Assembly (NCBI GenBank): GCA_019695235.1 | Contig: JAIBAI010000020.1 | Coordinates: 1-42,881, forward strand | DNA length: 42,881 bases | Direction: 5' to 3' | Origin: Bacteroidia bacterium | GTDB taxonomy: Bacteria > Bacteroidota > Bacteroidia > M30B66 | Part shown: positions 1-7,181 of the stretch, piece by piece | How the letters are laid out: every line of letters begins with the position of its first letter | Numbering within the stretch: position 1 is the stretch's first letter | Position numbers and translations under genes: made by a program | Notes under the pieces: model-generated | Told to the model about the DNA's origin: nothing | Databases searched by the model: none | What the model saw: only the letters and a program-made list of their open reading frames with translations

Positions 1-2069
1 AACACGAGAAATCAGTTTTTGACCCTGCCTTCCTGCGCAGATTAGATACATTAAGTCAAAAGTTAAGGGCACTCCCTGCGGTGAAATCAGTCAATGGAAT
101 TACCAATGTGAAGGTGCCGGTTATCAACTCATTTGGCTTTACTGGCATTCCCCTTGTTAATCTTCACCAGCCCGGTTCATTACCTGACGACTCGGCACGT
201 ATGGTAAATGCGGGTATCTATACCGGAAGCCTGCTGTCAAAAGACCTGCATGCCACATTACTTGTGGTAAAACATGTCCAACATCTTGAAAAAGAAGCTG
301 CTGATACTCTCTTGAACCAGGTTGATGAAACAATTGCCAGAGCAGGGCTCGGTAAAGTTTTTGTCACCGGAAAAATCCGTTGGGAACAAACCTATCTTGA
401 AAAAACAAGATCTGAAATGTGGCTGTTTATTGGACTTTCGCTGGCCCTGGTTGTATTATTTCTTTGGCTAACCTTTCGAAGCTTCTGGGGGGTGATTGTT
501 CCACTGCTGGTTGTGCTACTTTCTATTATTTGGACACTCGGCCTGATGGCTGCCACAGGGAAAGCACTCGACCTGATGGTAATTCTTGTTCCCTGTATTC
601 TTTTTGTGGTAGGTATGTCGGATGTGATACATATCACTAGCCAGTTTCATGAGAAAATCGTTGCCGGACTGCCTCCTCAGTCAGCTATTTTTGAAGCTAT
701 CAAAGAAGTGGGCTTTGCAACATTCCTTACTTGCATCGCCACAGCTTTTGCTTTTCTGACCCTTCGTACTACCGCCATCAACCCGATACGCGACTTTGGA
801 ACATACACCGCTTTCGGGGTCATAGCAGCCTATTTATTAAGTATTACAATTCTACCCTGGATGCTGATGCGGGTGAAAAATCCTTCACGACTTAAAATCC
901 ATACCCTCAATTTTGCCTGGGACTCGAGGCTGAAAACTTTGCTACGCTGGGTGTTTCGAAATCCAAAGCCGATTCTGGGAGCTACGCTCGCTTTGGTAGT
1001 GGTTTCTCTTTGGGGTATAAGCCGTATTCAGGTAAACAACGCACTGTTAAATGACTTGAGCAAGAACCATCCGATGATAAAGGATTTTGCCTTTTTCGAC
1101 CAGCATTTTTCCGGGGTAAGAGGATTTGAGATGGAGGTCAGTACCACTGAAGGCCAGAACATTCTTTCATGGGAGAATCTTCAAATTATACAAAAGGTGA
1201 ATAGGTTTTTGCATGACTCTCTTCAGATTGGCAACATTATCTCTCCGGTGGAAGTAATTTCAGGTTTTAATCAGGCTATACATGATGGCGAGCCGCAATG
1301 GTACGGCATGCCCAAATCACAACCAGCATACGATACGCTCATGCAAAAGGTAAAACCTTACCTGAAATACAGTACAGTGAGAGCGTATCTCGCCCCTTCA
1401 GGAAACTCAGCACGGTTCAGCGGGCAAATGAAAGACAAAGGCAGCAAAGCAGTTGGAGCGAAAAACGACCGTCTGATGCAGTTTATTCATGCATTACCAG
1501 CCGCTAACCTTGAATTTAGAATTACCGGAAGTTCTGACCTGATTGACAAGAGTAATAACTACCTGATGGCCAATATGCTGGAAGGCTTGAGCTTGGATGT
1601 TATTGTCTTAATGCTCATCATCTTTCTTATTTTTCGTTCATGGAGAATGATGCTCATCTCGGTGCTCCCAAACCTGATACCGCTCTTGATGGTTGCCGGA
1701 ATCATGGGTATTGCCAATATAGAAATGGCAGTGACCATCTCAATCATTTTTTCGATAGCGTTTGGCATCGCTATTGACGATACCCTGCATTTGTTAAGCC
1801 GACTGAAAGTTGAATTAGATAAAGGTAGTAGCCTGCCGCTTGCCTTGAAAACAACATACCTTTCAACAGGGAAAGCCATGATTTTAACAGCATTAATTAT
1901 TTCGTCGGGCTTTGCAATTCTTATGCTTAGTTCGTTTAAAAGTACCTTTTATGTGGGCTTAATGATTTCACTTACCCTGCTTGTTGCCTTGATTGCTGAA
2001 CTTTTCCTGATGCCGGTATTAATTCTGTACATTTATGGAAGAAATTACCGGAAAAAAGTAAATGTATAA
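1..2069 (+). CDS. MMPL/RND-family transporter, 5' end missing
   Basis: The frame is open from base 3 to the stop at 2069, so this is the C-terminal ~688 residues of a gene that begins before the window; the GTG at 81 is not the true start. Two clusters of hydrophobic helices flank a soluble periplasmic-type domain. Each cluster carries an RND/MMPL motif with a membrane acid: GMSDVIH in the first and GIAIDDTLH in the second. Proteins of this family (PF03176) are proton-driven exporters of lipids or other hydrophobic compounds in the inner membrane. They often sit beside LolA-like outer-membrane lipoprotein-sorting proteins, and such a gene lies at 2656-3375. The substrate cannot be read from the sequence. 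The family call is secure. Confidence 0.9.
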   Translation, partial: HEKSVFDPAFLRRLDTLSQKLRALPAVKSVNGITNVKVPVINSFGFTGIPLVNLHQPGSLPDDSARMVNAGIYTGSLLSKDLHATLLVVKHVQHLEKEAADTLLNQVDETIARAGLGKVFVTGKIRWEQTYLEKTRSEMWLFIGLSLALVVLFLWLTFRSFWGVIVPLLVVLLSIIWTLGLMAATGKALDLMVILVPCILFVVGMSDVIHITSQFHEKIVAGLPPQSAIFEAIKEVGFATFLTCIATAFAFLTLRTTAINPIRDFGTYTAFGVIAAYLLSITILPWMLMRVKNPSRLKIHTLNFAWDSRLKTLLRWVFRNPKPILGATLALVVVSLWGISRIQVNNALLNDLSKNHPMIKDFAFFDQHFSGVRGFEMEVSTTEGQNILSWENLQIIQKVNRFLHDSLQIGNIISPVEVISGFNQAIHDGEPQWYGMPKSQPAYDTLMQKVKPYLKYSTVRAYLAPSGNSARFSGQMKDKGSKAVGAKNDRLMQFIHALPAANLEFRITGSSDLIDKSNNYLMANMLEGLSLDVIVLMLIIFLIFRSWRMMLISVLPNLIPLLMVAGIMGIANIEMAVTISIIFSIAFGIAIDDTLHLLSRLKVELDKGSSLPLALKTTYLSTGKAMILTALIISSGFAILMLSSFKSTFYVGLMISLTLLVALIAELFLMPVLILYIYGRNYRKKVNV

Positions 2070-2188
2070 ACATTTTTAAATTGCTTAAATTCAACAACGT
2101 ACAATAAAGGGGAAGGTGCTGATTGTTTAATTGTTCAAAAAAATCACACTTTTTTTAAAAACCAATGAGAATTAATCAACGCCTCTGT

Positions 2189-2196
2189 TATATTTG
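2189..2196 (+). promoter_or_regulatory. Candidate Bacteroidota -7 promoter element for the 2220 gene
   Basis: TATATTTG matches the Bacteroidota -7 consensus TAnnTTTG and ends 23 bases before the ATG at 2220. I see no good TTTG -33 box at the usual spacing. The 150-base gap upstream and the new gene block make a promoter here plausible. Confidence 0.5.
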
Positions 2197-2219
2197 CCTA
2201 AACTTATATTCAAACGTAT

Positions 2220-2666
2220 ATGAAAAAGACCCTACTATCAATGATTTTTGCATCAGCATTCAGCATAGGTGCTATTGCCGGAAATGCCGAAGTATTTAAC
2301 CTGGATGAACAAGAAATCAATACTGAGTTTGCCCAGTTGAATGAATTAGAGCAGTTTGTTACAGAAAATGAGGGTATTACACTTTCTGAAATAAGCGCTG
2401 AAAACCCGCTTCTTGCAAATGTTAGTAACTCTTCTGATATTCTTGGGGTACTTTCTACGCTGGGTGAACCTCCATTTGGTGTACCTTCAATGCTTTGGGG
2501 CTTCTGCTTCGGTATTGCCGGGGTAGCCTTGGTATATTTCGTTGCTGATGACCGCGACGAAACCAAAAAAGCATTTATTGGTTGTGCTATCAGTGCCGGC
2601 TTGTATATTGTATTCTGGGTAGTGTATGTACTTGTTCTAGGAAACGCATTCTGGTTTGTTGGATAA
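2220..2666 (+). CDS. Small exported protein with two membrane helices
   Basis: 148 residues. A signal peptide occupies about residues 1-20 (MKKTLLSMIFASAFS...). An acidic, Glu/Asn-rich stretch follows at about 23-75, and then two hydrophobic segments (about 94-110 and 119-142) separated by a short charged loop with DDRDETKK. The family is not one I can name; similar small proteins of unknown function occur in Bacteroidota near envelope genes. It is the first gene of the exported-protein block and overlaps the next reading frame by 11 bases, which suggests co-expression. ATG 2220 is favoured because a TAnnTTTG element lies just upstream and the signal peptide starts there. Confidence 0.75.
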   Translation: MKKTLLSMIFASAFSIGAIAGNAEVFNLDEQEINTEFAQLNELEQFVTENEGITLSEISAENPLLANVSNSSDILGVLSTLGEPPFGVPSMLWGFCFGIAGVALVYFVADDRDETKKAFIGCAISAGLYIVFWVVYVLVLGNAFWFVG

Positions 2667-3375
2667 AGTAACTGAACTTAAAAGGAAACACAAGATAGTG
2701 TTCTCCTTTATTTTACTATTCAATTTAATGTTGCCCAATTTTTTAATTGGGCAACATTATTTTAGAATGCAGGCAGAGTTTACCATCAAGGAGAAGTTCA
2801 CTGATGGCAAAATGGCGCTGACAATGGGAACGGTATATTACGACCGTACTTATAAAAAGTTAGTGTATGACATCAGCTTCCCTGAGAAGGAAACATGGCT
2901 AATAGTTGATACGATGTTTTATAAAATCGTTGACAAAAAAATTGTGTCAAAAATGGCCATCCCGATGCTTCCAAACTCCACAATCTATGAGTTTGCATTG
3001 ATGAACAATCTTGATAATTTCGGACTTGAAAACTCATTCTATACTTTAGATAAAGTTGAGAAAGATGGCGAATTGGTGATTGCTTCATGGATGCCGGATA
3101 AGAAAATGCAGAAAGCCTTAGGGAAAATTCTGGTGTCAAAGAAAAATAACAAACTTTTTGGAATCGCTTTTTATACACCTGCCAACGAGTTGATAAAGAA
3201 ACAATTCTTCAAAGAATATATCCGCTCCTCCGGTGTGGCCTTCCCGGCCGAAACAACAGAACTTCTCTATAAGAAAAGCGGAAAAGAAACCAGAGTAACT
3301 ACCTACAAAAACCTTGTGGTTAATAATATCAAGAATGACGCGCTGTATAATTTTACTGCTCCTGGTATTCGCTGA
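2656..3375 (+). CDS. LolA-like periplasmic/outer-membrane lipoprotein-sorting-type protein
   Basis: Up to 239 residues. The frame starts at TTG 2656 (or the adjacent TTG 2659); the first in-frame ATGs lie inside the hydrophobic core of the apparent signal peptide, so a TTG start is needed to keep that signal (charged KRKHK, then a hydrophobic run ending in FLIGQ). The mature part consists of alternating beta-strand-like segments ('TMGTVYYDRTYKKLVYDIS', 'ETWLIVDTMFYKIV') typical of the LolA/outer-membrane lipoprotein-sorting fold. LolA-like proteins bind lipid or lipoprotein acyl chains in the periplasm and often pair with MMPL transporters. A 15-bp perfect hairpin lies in the signal-peptide codons (2726-2759). 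The 3' end overlaps the YidD-like gene by 41 bases. The fold assignment is an inference. Confidence 0.7.
   Translation: MLDKVTELKRKHKIVFSFILLFNLMLPNFLIGQHYFRMQAEFTIKEKFTDGKMALTMGTVYYDRTYKKLVYDISFPEKETWLIVDTMFYKIVDKKIVSKMAIPMLPNSTIYEFALMNNLDNFGLENSFYTLDKVEKDGELVIASWMPDKKMQKALGKILVSKKNNKLFGIAFYTPANELIKKQFFKEYIRSSGVAFPAETTELLYKKSGKETRVTTYKNLVVNNIKNDALYNFTAPGIR
2726..2759 (+). other. Perfect 15-bp hairpin inside a coding region; terminator-like
   Basis: TAATGTTGCCCAATT (2726-2740) is exactly complementary to AATTGGGCAACATTA (2745-2759) around a TTTT loop, followed by TTTTAG. It looks like an intrinsic terminator or attenuator after the 2220 gene, but it lies within the signal-peptide codons of the 2656 gene. 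Confidence 0.7.
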
Positions 3376-3730
3376 TTTTAAATCGTCTGCGCAATCAGAA
3401 TACCTGTATTTCCATACCAGCGAAATGGAGCAGTGCTTTAGAAAAAACACCCCGAAAACAAAGTACCAGATTGCCAGAAACAATACCAACGAATTACAAT
3501 ACCTCTTCTCAGGCTTGTTTCTGTTCTATAAGTTTGCTTTCTCTTCACAAGATGATAACCGCTGTAACTTCCACCCATCCTGCTCAGAATATGGCATGAT
3601 GGCTGTGAAGAAAAAAGGAGTCATTTTGGGTATGCTTGCTACTGTTGACCGACTTCAACGCTGCAATGGCCTAAGTCCGGAACTATACGATATTGACCTG
3701 CAAAAAAAACTACTCATTGATAGCCCCTGA
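3335..3730 (+). CDS. YidD-domain protein with an N-terminal signal peptide
   Basis: 131 residues from ATG 3335; the frame is open to TTG 3314, but ATG 3335 gives a clean signal peptide (MTRCIILLLLVF...SSAQ, residues 1-20). The C-terminal half carries the YidD (PF01809) signature: YKFAFSSQD, then C77-x-F-x-P-S-C83-S-E-Y, a Gly-rich GVILG, and DRLQRC110. Classical YidD is a ~70-85-residue cytoplasmic, membrane-attached factor encoded beside rnpA and yidC that assists membrane insertion. Here it is longer, lies away from that locus and is apparently exported, so the three conserved Cys could be oxidised in the periplasm. It overlaps the upstream gene by 41 bases and shares TGATG with the next gene, indicating translational coupling. 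The family is sure; the role is open. Confidence 0.87.
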   Translation: MTRCIILLLLVFADFKSSAQSEYLYFHTSEMEQCFRKNTPKTKYQIARNNTNELQYLFSGLFLFYKFAFSSQDDNRCNFHPSCSEYGMMAVKKKGVILGMLATVDRLQRCNGLSPELYDIDLQKKLLIDSP

Positions 3731-4548
3731 TGCGTAGTTTAATTGCCTTGATGGTGCTGCTGGTGCATCCGGTTATTGCACAAGACCTCTACAACAAAGA
3801 ACATTCAAAAGCATTTGCTGAGTACCTGTTTAAATCAGGGCAATACCACCTTGCGGCAATTGAGCTTGAACGTATTACTTTCAATGAACCCGATAATGAC
3901 TCCCTGAAAGTGATGCTTGTGAGGGCTTATTCACTCGAGCAATCTTTTGACCAGGCACTCAGAACTATCCAAAGACTTTATCCCAAAACAGAGCAATTGC
4001 AACACCCATTTGCCTCCTTGTTTGCATATAACCTGATTGAAGCAGATGAAACTGACAAGGCAATGGCAATGCTTCGTGTCAACTCAACACTTTCGCCGGA
4101 ACAGAAGCTGTGGTACGAAGGTTTTGCTTACCTCAAAAAGAATGAATTTAAAAAAACACTGCATCTGTTTTCAAATACTGACTTGCAAAACGGCTCCCTG
4201 CTGAAACTCAAAACCTTGGCGCAAGAAGGAGCTGCGCTACGGTTGAAAAAACCCTGGCTGGCAGCTTCCATGTCAACCCTAGTACCCGGAACTGGTAAAT
4301 TGTACACAGGCGACTGGAAAGACGCACTCATCAGCATGGTTTCTATCGGTCTCACAGGATACCAGGCATACAAAGGCTTTGAACGAAACGGGGTAAAAAG
4401 TACCTATGGCTGGATATATGCCACCGTTGGCACTGGCTTCTACCTGGGTAATATATACGGCTCAGTTGCTTCAGCAAAGCGTAGAAACAAGCGAAACCTC
4501 AACCGCATAAAAGCAAAAGTAGATGATACGTTTAGGTTGCACCCTTAA
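3730..4548 (+). CDS. Exported TPR protein with PGTGKLYTGD membrane tail (copy 1)
   Basis: 272 residues with a signal peptide (MRSLIALMVLLVHPVIAQ). About residues 25-165 are helical TPR-like repeats (AEYLFKSGQYHLAAIELERI and similar). A C-terminal membrane region begins at about residue 178 with LVPGTGKLYTGDWKDAL, the P-G-x-G-x-x-Y-x-G-D turn also found in TM2 and DUF5683-like proteins, and is followed by a second hydrophobic segment and a basic tail (AKRRNKRNLNRIK). The start overlaps the YidD stop (TGATG), and the end overlaps the next gene by 26 bases. It is paralogous to that next gene. TPRs usually mediate protein-protein contacts; a role in envelope protein assembly is inference. Confidence 0.8.
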   Translation: MRSLIALMVLLVHPVIAQDLYNKEHSKAFAEYLFKSGQYHLAAIELERITFNEPDNDSLKVMLVRAYSLEQSFDQALRTIQRLYPKTEQLQHPFASLFAYNLIEADETDKAMAMLRVNSTLSPEQKLWYEGFAYLKKNEFKKTLHLFSNTDLQNGSLLKLKTLAQEGAALRLKKPWLAASMSTLVPGTGKLYTGDWKDALISMVSIGLTGYQAYKGFERNGVKSTYGWIYATVGTGFYLGNIYGSVASAKRRNKRNLNRIKAKVDDTFRLHP

Positions 4549-5380
4549 ACTATTGCTGCTGTCGGCCTGGCTGGTCGGACAAACCCCTGCCGAAACATTT
4601 CAGTTCGGGCAGCGTGCTTTGCAGATGCAGAACTTTGCCCTTGCCCGACTTGCCTTCGAGCGCCTTTTGTTTTTTGAACAAGATTCATTTGCTTTTGCCT
4701 CCGCCAGCCAACTTGGACAAATTGCACGTGCTGAAAGTAAATTTCCGGAAGCAATTACCTGGTTTGGCCGTGCTGCAATATTGGCACCAAATGACATGGA
4801 AAAAGCCGGCCTTGAATTACAAAAGGCCGCAGTGTATCTGCGTATGAACGACCCCATGATGGGGCAAGCACTCTTGCTCGGACTGCCTGAAAACTTACCC
4901 GATTCTTTGCTCAAATACCAGGCTTTCCTCATGGGTGTGTCTTACTTTATGCAGTCAGATTTTACGCAAAGTCAGCAGGCGTTCAAAAAGGCACTCAGTA
5001 TAAATGACCAGGCGGGCTTGCAAAAATTAGACAGCCTGTTCGGCAAGCTTGCCCGAATAAAGCATCCCAAACCTAATTTAGCCAGATTGCTGAGCATCAT
5101 CATCCCCGGAGCAGGGCAGTTTTATGCAGGTGACATCAAGAATGGGTTAAACTCATTGCTACTGACCGGAGGCTTTCTTACACTGGGTATCTACTCTATG
5201 CTTTTTTATACCCCCTTCGATGCCATCGTGGCCATTGCTCCCTGGTTTCAACGCTACTACATGGGGGGCTATAAACGCGCCGGAATGATTGCTGCCGACC
5301 GGCTAAATCAAAAACAAAATCAGGTGTTCATGCAAATACTTGCCTGCTTCAACAGCAGCGAACCCCAGTCCCGGCAGTAG
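4523..5380 (+). CDS. Exported TPR protein with PGAGQFYAGD membrane tail (copy 2)
   Basis: 285 residues with a signal peptide (LLLLSAWLVGQ). TPR-like repeats span about residues 22-175 (FGQRALQMQNFALARLAFERL; ESKFPEAITWFGRAAIL; QSDFTQSQQAFKKAL). The tail begins at about residue 190 with SIIIPGAGQFYAGDIKNGL and has further hydrophobic segments. It has the same architecture as its upstream neighbour, so the two are tandem paralogues that have diverged strongly. ATG 4523 lies inside the upstream gene, giving a 26-base overlap. It is the last gene of the exported-protein block; a decayed sirtuin fragment follows. The specific function is unknown. Confidence 0.8.
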   Translation: MIRLGCTLKLLLLSAWLVGQTPAETFQFGQRALQMQNFALARLAFERLLFFEQDSFAFASASQLGQIARAESKFPEAITWFGRAAILAPNDMEKAGLELQKAAVYLRMNDPMMGQALLLGLPENLPDSLLKYQAFLMGVSYFMQSDFTQSQQAFKKALSINDQAGLQKLDSLFGKLARIKHPKPNLARLLSIIIPGAGQFYAGDIKNGLNSLLLTGGFLTLGIYSMLFYTPFDAIVAIAPWFQRYYMGGYKRAGMIAADRLNQKQNQVFMQILACFNSSEPQSRQ

Positions 5381-5395
5381 AAGGCCTATCCTAAA

Positions 5396-5782
5396 CGTTC
5401 AATTAATTCATCTACCACCAAGGGTACCCCAATGCCGGCGTTTTCCTGAACATGCCGGCAATGATGCGGCATGTTCAGGAAAACGTATCCGGGTCAATGA
5501 GTATCTTTTCACAACCATAGGGGGCATGATGAACCAAACCGGCGGCAGGATATACATTCAGCGATGTGCCTATCACCAGCAGATGACTTGCCGCCTGTAC
5601 CAGAGCCTTCGCATCTGTAATCAACGGAACCTCCTCGCCAAACCATACAATATGTGGCCTTAGCTGCGAACCTCCCTCACATAAATCACCCAAGGCAATT
5701 TCCTGCGACCCACTAGTATATACCTTGTCAGGATAATGCTCCCCCCGGGCCTTTCTAAGCTCACCGTGAAGATGCAGAACGC
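5396..5782. repeat. Direct repeat copy 1 (partner at 7818-8205)
   Basis: About 387 bases nearly identical, in the same orientation, to 7818-8205, from CGTTCAAT to GCAGAACGC. It flanks about 2 kb holding an IS remnant and one gene, consistent with a segmental duplication followed by insertion and decay. Confidence 0.9.
5439..5485. repeat. Perfect 19-bp inverted repeat in the sirtuin pseudogene
   Basis: CGTTTTCCTGAACATGCCG (5439-5457) and its exact complement (5467-5485) flank the loop GCAATGATG. The intact sirtuin gene has the same left arm and loop at 7861-7888, but its right arm (7889-7908) matches for only nine bases before diverging. Confidence 0.92.
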
Positions 5783-5932
5783 TCTCCTGACTTGTCCACT
5801 TCATTTTTTTTGATTTTTACAATTGTCTAATAAACAGCATATTGCCTGTGCTTTAGTGCTACATTTGTTGCACTAAGGATTTGAAGGCTCCCCTTAAAAC
5901 AGCTACAATCAAATTAGTTAATTTTGGACATA

Positions 5933-6204
5933 ATGAAAAAATCAAAATTCACAGAGACACAAATTGTAGGAATTCTATCCCAGCATGAGCAAGGATTAAA
6001 TTAGCTGACATCTGCCGCAAGCATGGTATCAGCCAGGCCACCTTCTACCAATGGTAAAAGAAGTATGGCGGAATGTCGGCATCAGAACTGAAACGACTCA
6101 AGGATCCTGAATCGGAGTTAGCGCAGTTTAAACGGATTGTGGCGGATCTGACCTTGCAAAACCGGGTTTTAAAGGATGTGCTTGAAAAAATTTTTAAGGC
6201 CTGA
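5933..6204 (+). pseudogene. IS3-family transposase OrfA remnant
   Basis: It starts as MKKSKFTETQIVGILSQ and reaches a premature TAG at 6002. A lost base moved the frame, because the next frame continues as LADICRKHGISQATFYQW, the OrfA helix-turn-helix. A TAA at 6055 then interrupts before KKYGGMSASELKRLK and the leucine-zipper-like tail, ending in TGA at 6202-6204. Two independent lesions show decay. Confidence 0.85.
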
Positions 6205-6859
6205 CGAGAAGCGCGGACTTGTAGCGATTGCGGTACAAGAGCACAACATGTCCGAATGTCAGGCCTGTAAGCTGTATCAGATCAGCACCTTGGTATATCG
6301 GTATAAGCCATTAAAAAAGAAAGACGACCAGAAGTGTCATACCTTATTGGTTCAGATGGCATACAGACGTCCCACTTGGGATTTTTGGATGATGTATTAC
6401 CGTTTGCGTAATGCGGACTGTCCGATAAACCACAAGCGCCTTTAACGTATATTTAACATTCTTGATGATTTTAACCGTGAAGCGCTGAATGCCATTGCCA
6501 AAAGCATTACGGCTCCCAAGGTGATAGATGCCCTGGGGCAACTCATAGCATGGAGAGGTAAACCGGAAAAGATACGGGTGGATAACGGGCCGGAATTTAT
6601 CGCCGAGGCATTAAAACAATTGTTTGCAGACCAGGGTATTGAACTGGTCTTTATCGAGAAAGGGAAACCATCCCAAAACGGTTTCATCGAAAGGTTCAAC
6701 AGAACCTTCCGGGAAGATGCTCTGGATGCCTACCTGTTTGAACACCTCGAGCAAGCACAGCAATACGTAAACCAATGGATGTATATGTACAACAATGAAC
6801 GGCCACACAGCGCTCAGGCCAGGCTAACTCCAACAGCGTTCCTGTTGAAATATGGATAA
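6176..6859 (+). pseudogene. IS3-family transposase OrfB remnant with internal deletion
   Basis: The first part (to the TAA at 6443-6445) encodes the N-terminal OrfB region ending NHKRL. The same frame resumes at 6446 with FNILDDFNREAL, so the segment that should hold the first DDE aspartate is deleted. The later part keeps RVDNGPEFIAEAL (second Asp) and NGFIERFNRTFRED (the catalytic Glu), and the typical end YNNERPHSAQARLTPTAFLLKYG. Without the first catalytic Asp it cannot be an active transposase. Confidence 0.87.
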
Positions 6860-7113
6860 CTCCACCTCCCACAAGGCTGGAGTGAGTTTCCCACATTCCA
6901 ACAGGACATTGTCATCAACAATAACTTTAAATCTCTATTTTTGACCGAAGCTATTTAAGGGGAGTCTTCACCAAATCTAACATCTACCACTTACACAAAA
7001 TATTTTATTGGCTCGCATATCTTGTCCGATGCTTCTAATGCATAATCTGGGACAAAAAATATATTTCACTGTATGTTTAAAAATCATAAATATATTTTAT
7101 GAAAAAGGGGGGC

Positions 7114-7128
7114 GGCATTTTAAATGCC
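7114..7128. promoter_or_regulatory. Palindrome just upstream of the beta-barrel promoter
   Basis: GGCATTT-T-AAATGCC is a 7+1+7 palindrome that ends five bases before the TATATTTG element at 7133. Its position between the expected -33 and -7 sites would suit a repressor operator. Confidence 0.4.
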
Positions 7129-7132
7129 CGTT

Positions 7133-7140
7133 TATATTTG
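7133..7140 (+). promoter_or_regulatory. Candidate -7 promoter element for the beta-barrel gene
   Basis: TATATTTG matches TAnnTTTG 41 bases before the ATG at 7182, in an AT-rich gap. No clear TTTG -33 box is seen. Confidence 0.5.
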
Positions 7141-7181
7141 CCTCAAATCACAATTCCTAATAATCCTCAATTAATCAAGTC

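Larger units (their letters stand above)
5396..5804 (-). pseudogene. Decayed 3' half-copy of the sirtuin gene
   Basis: On the minus strand this matches the C-terminal half of the intact sirtuin at 7802-8509. Homology runs from 5396 to about 5782 with some nine single-base differences plus one rearranged patch. The residual frame keeps LHLHGELRKARGEHYP through LIDPDTF but then hits a TGA created by the rearranged patch at 5439-5485. The NAD-binding N-terminal half is absent, and the upstream end runs into unrelated sequence (MKWTSQES). It cannot encode a working deacylase. It and the intact gene form a direct repeat around the IS remnant and the beta-barrel gene. Confidence 0.88.
5882..6970 (+). 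mobile_element. Degenerate IS3-family element (IS407-like), ~1.09 kb
   Basis: The ends are imperfect inverted repeats: TGAAGGCTCCCCTTAAAACAGCT at 5882 and, at 6949-6970, the complement of TGAAGACTCCCCTTAAATAGCT. Inside are remnants of the two IS3-type frames, OrfA (helix-turn-helix) and OrfB (DDE integrase core). OrfA has a frameshift and a nonsense codon. OrfB lacks its middle, including the first catalytic Asp region. No 3-4-base target duplication is seen (GATT on the left, CCAA on the right). The element is inactive by itself; only supply of transposase from another copy could move it. Confidence 0.85.

Noticed and set aside
5340-5663. Plus-strand 107-residue frame across the sirtuin pseudogene
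   Set aside because: It is antisense to the decayed sirtuin copy, with a similar antisense frame in the intact copy, so it is a shadow.
5853-5876. Inverted repeat TTAGTGC...GCACTAA just left of the IS
   Set aside because: Only seven bases with a ten-base loop, not repeated at the right end, so not part of the element ends.
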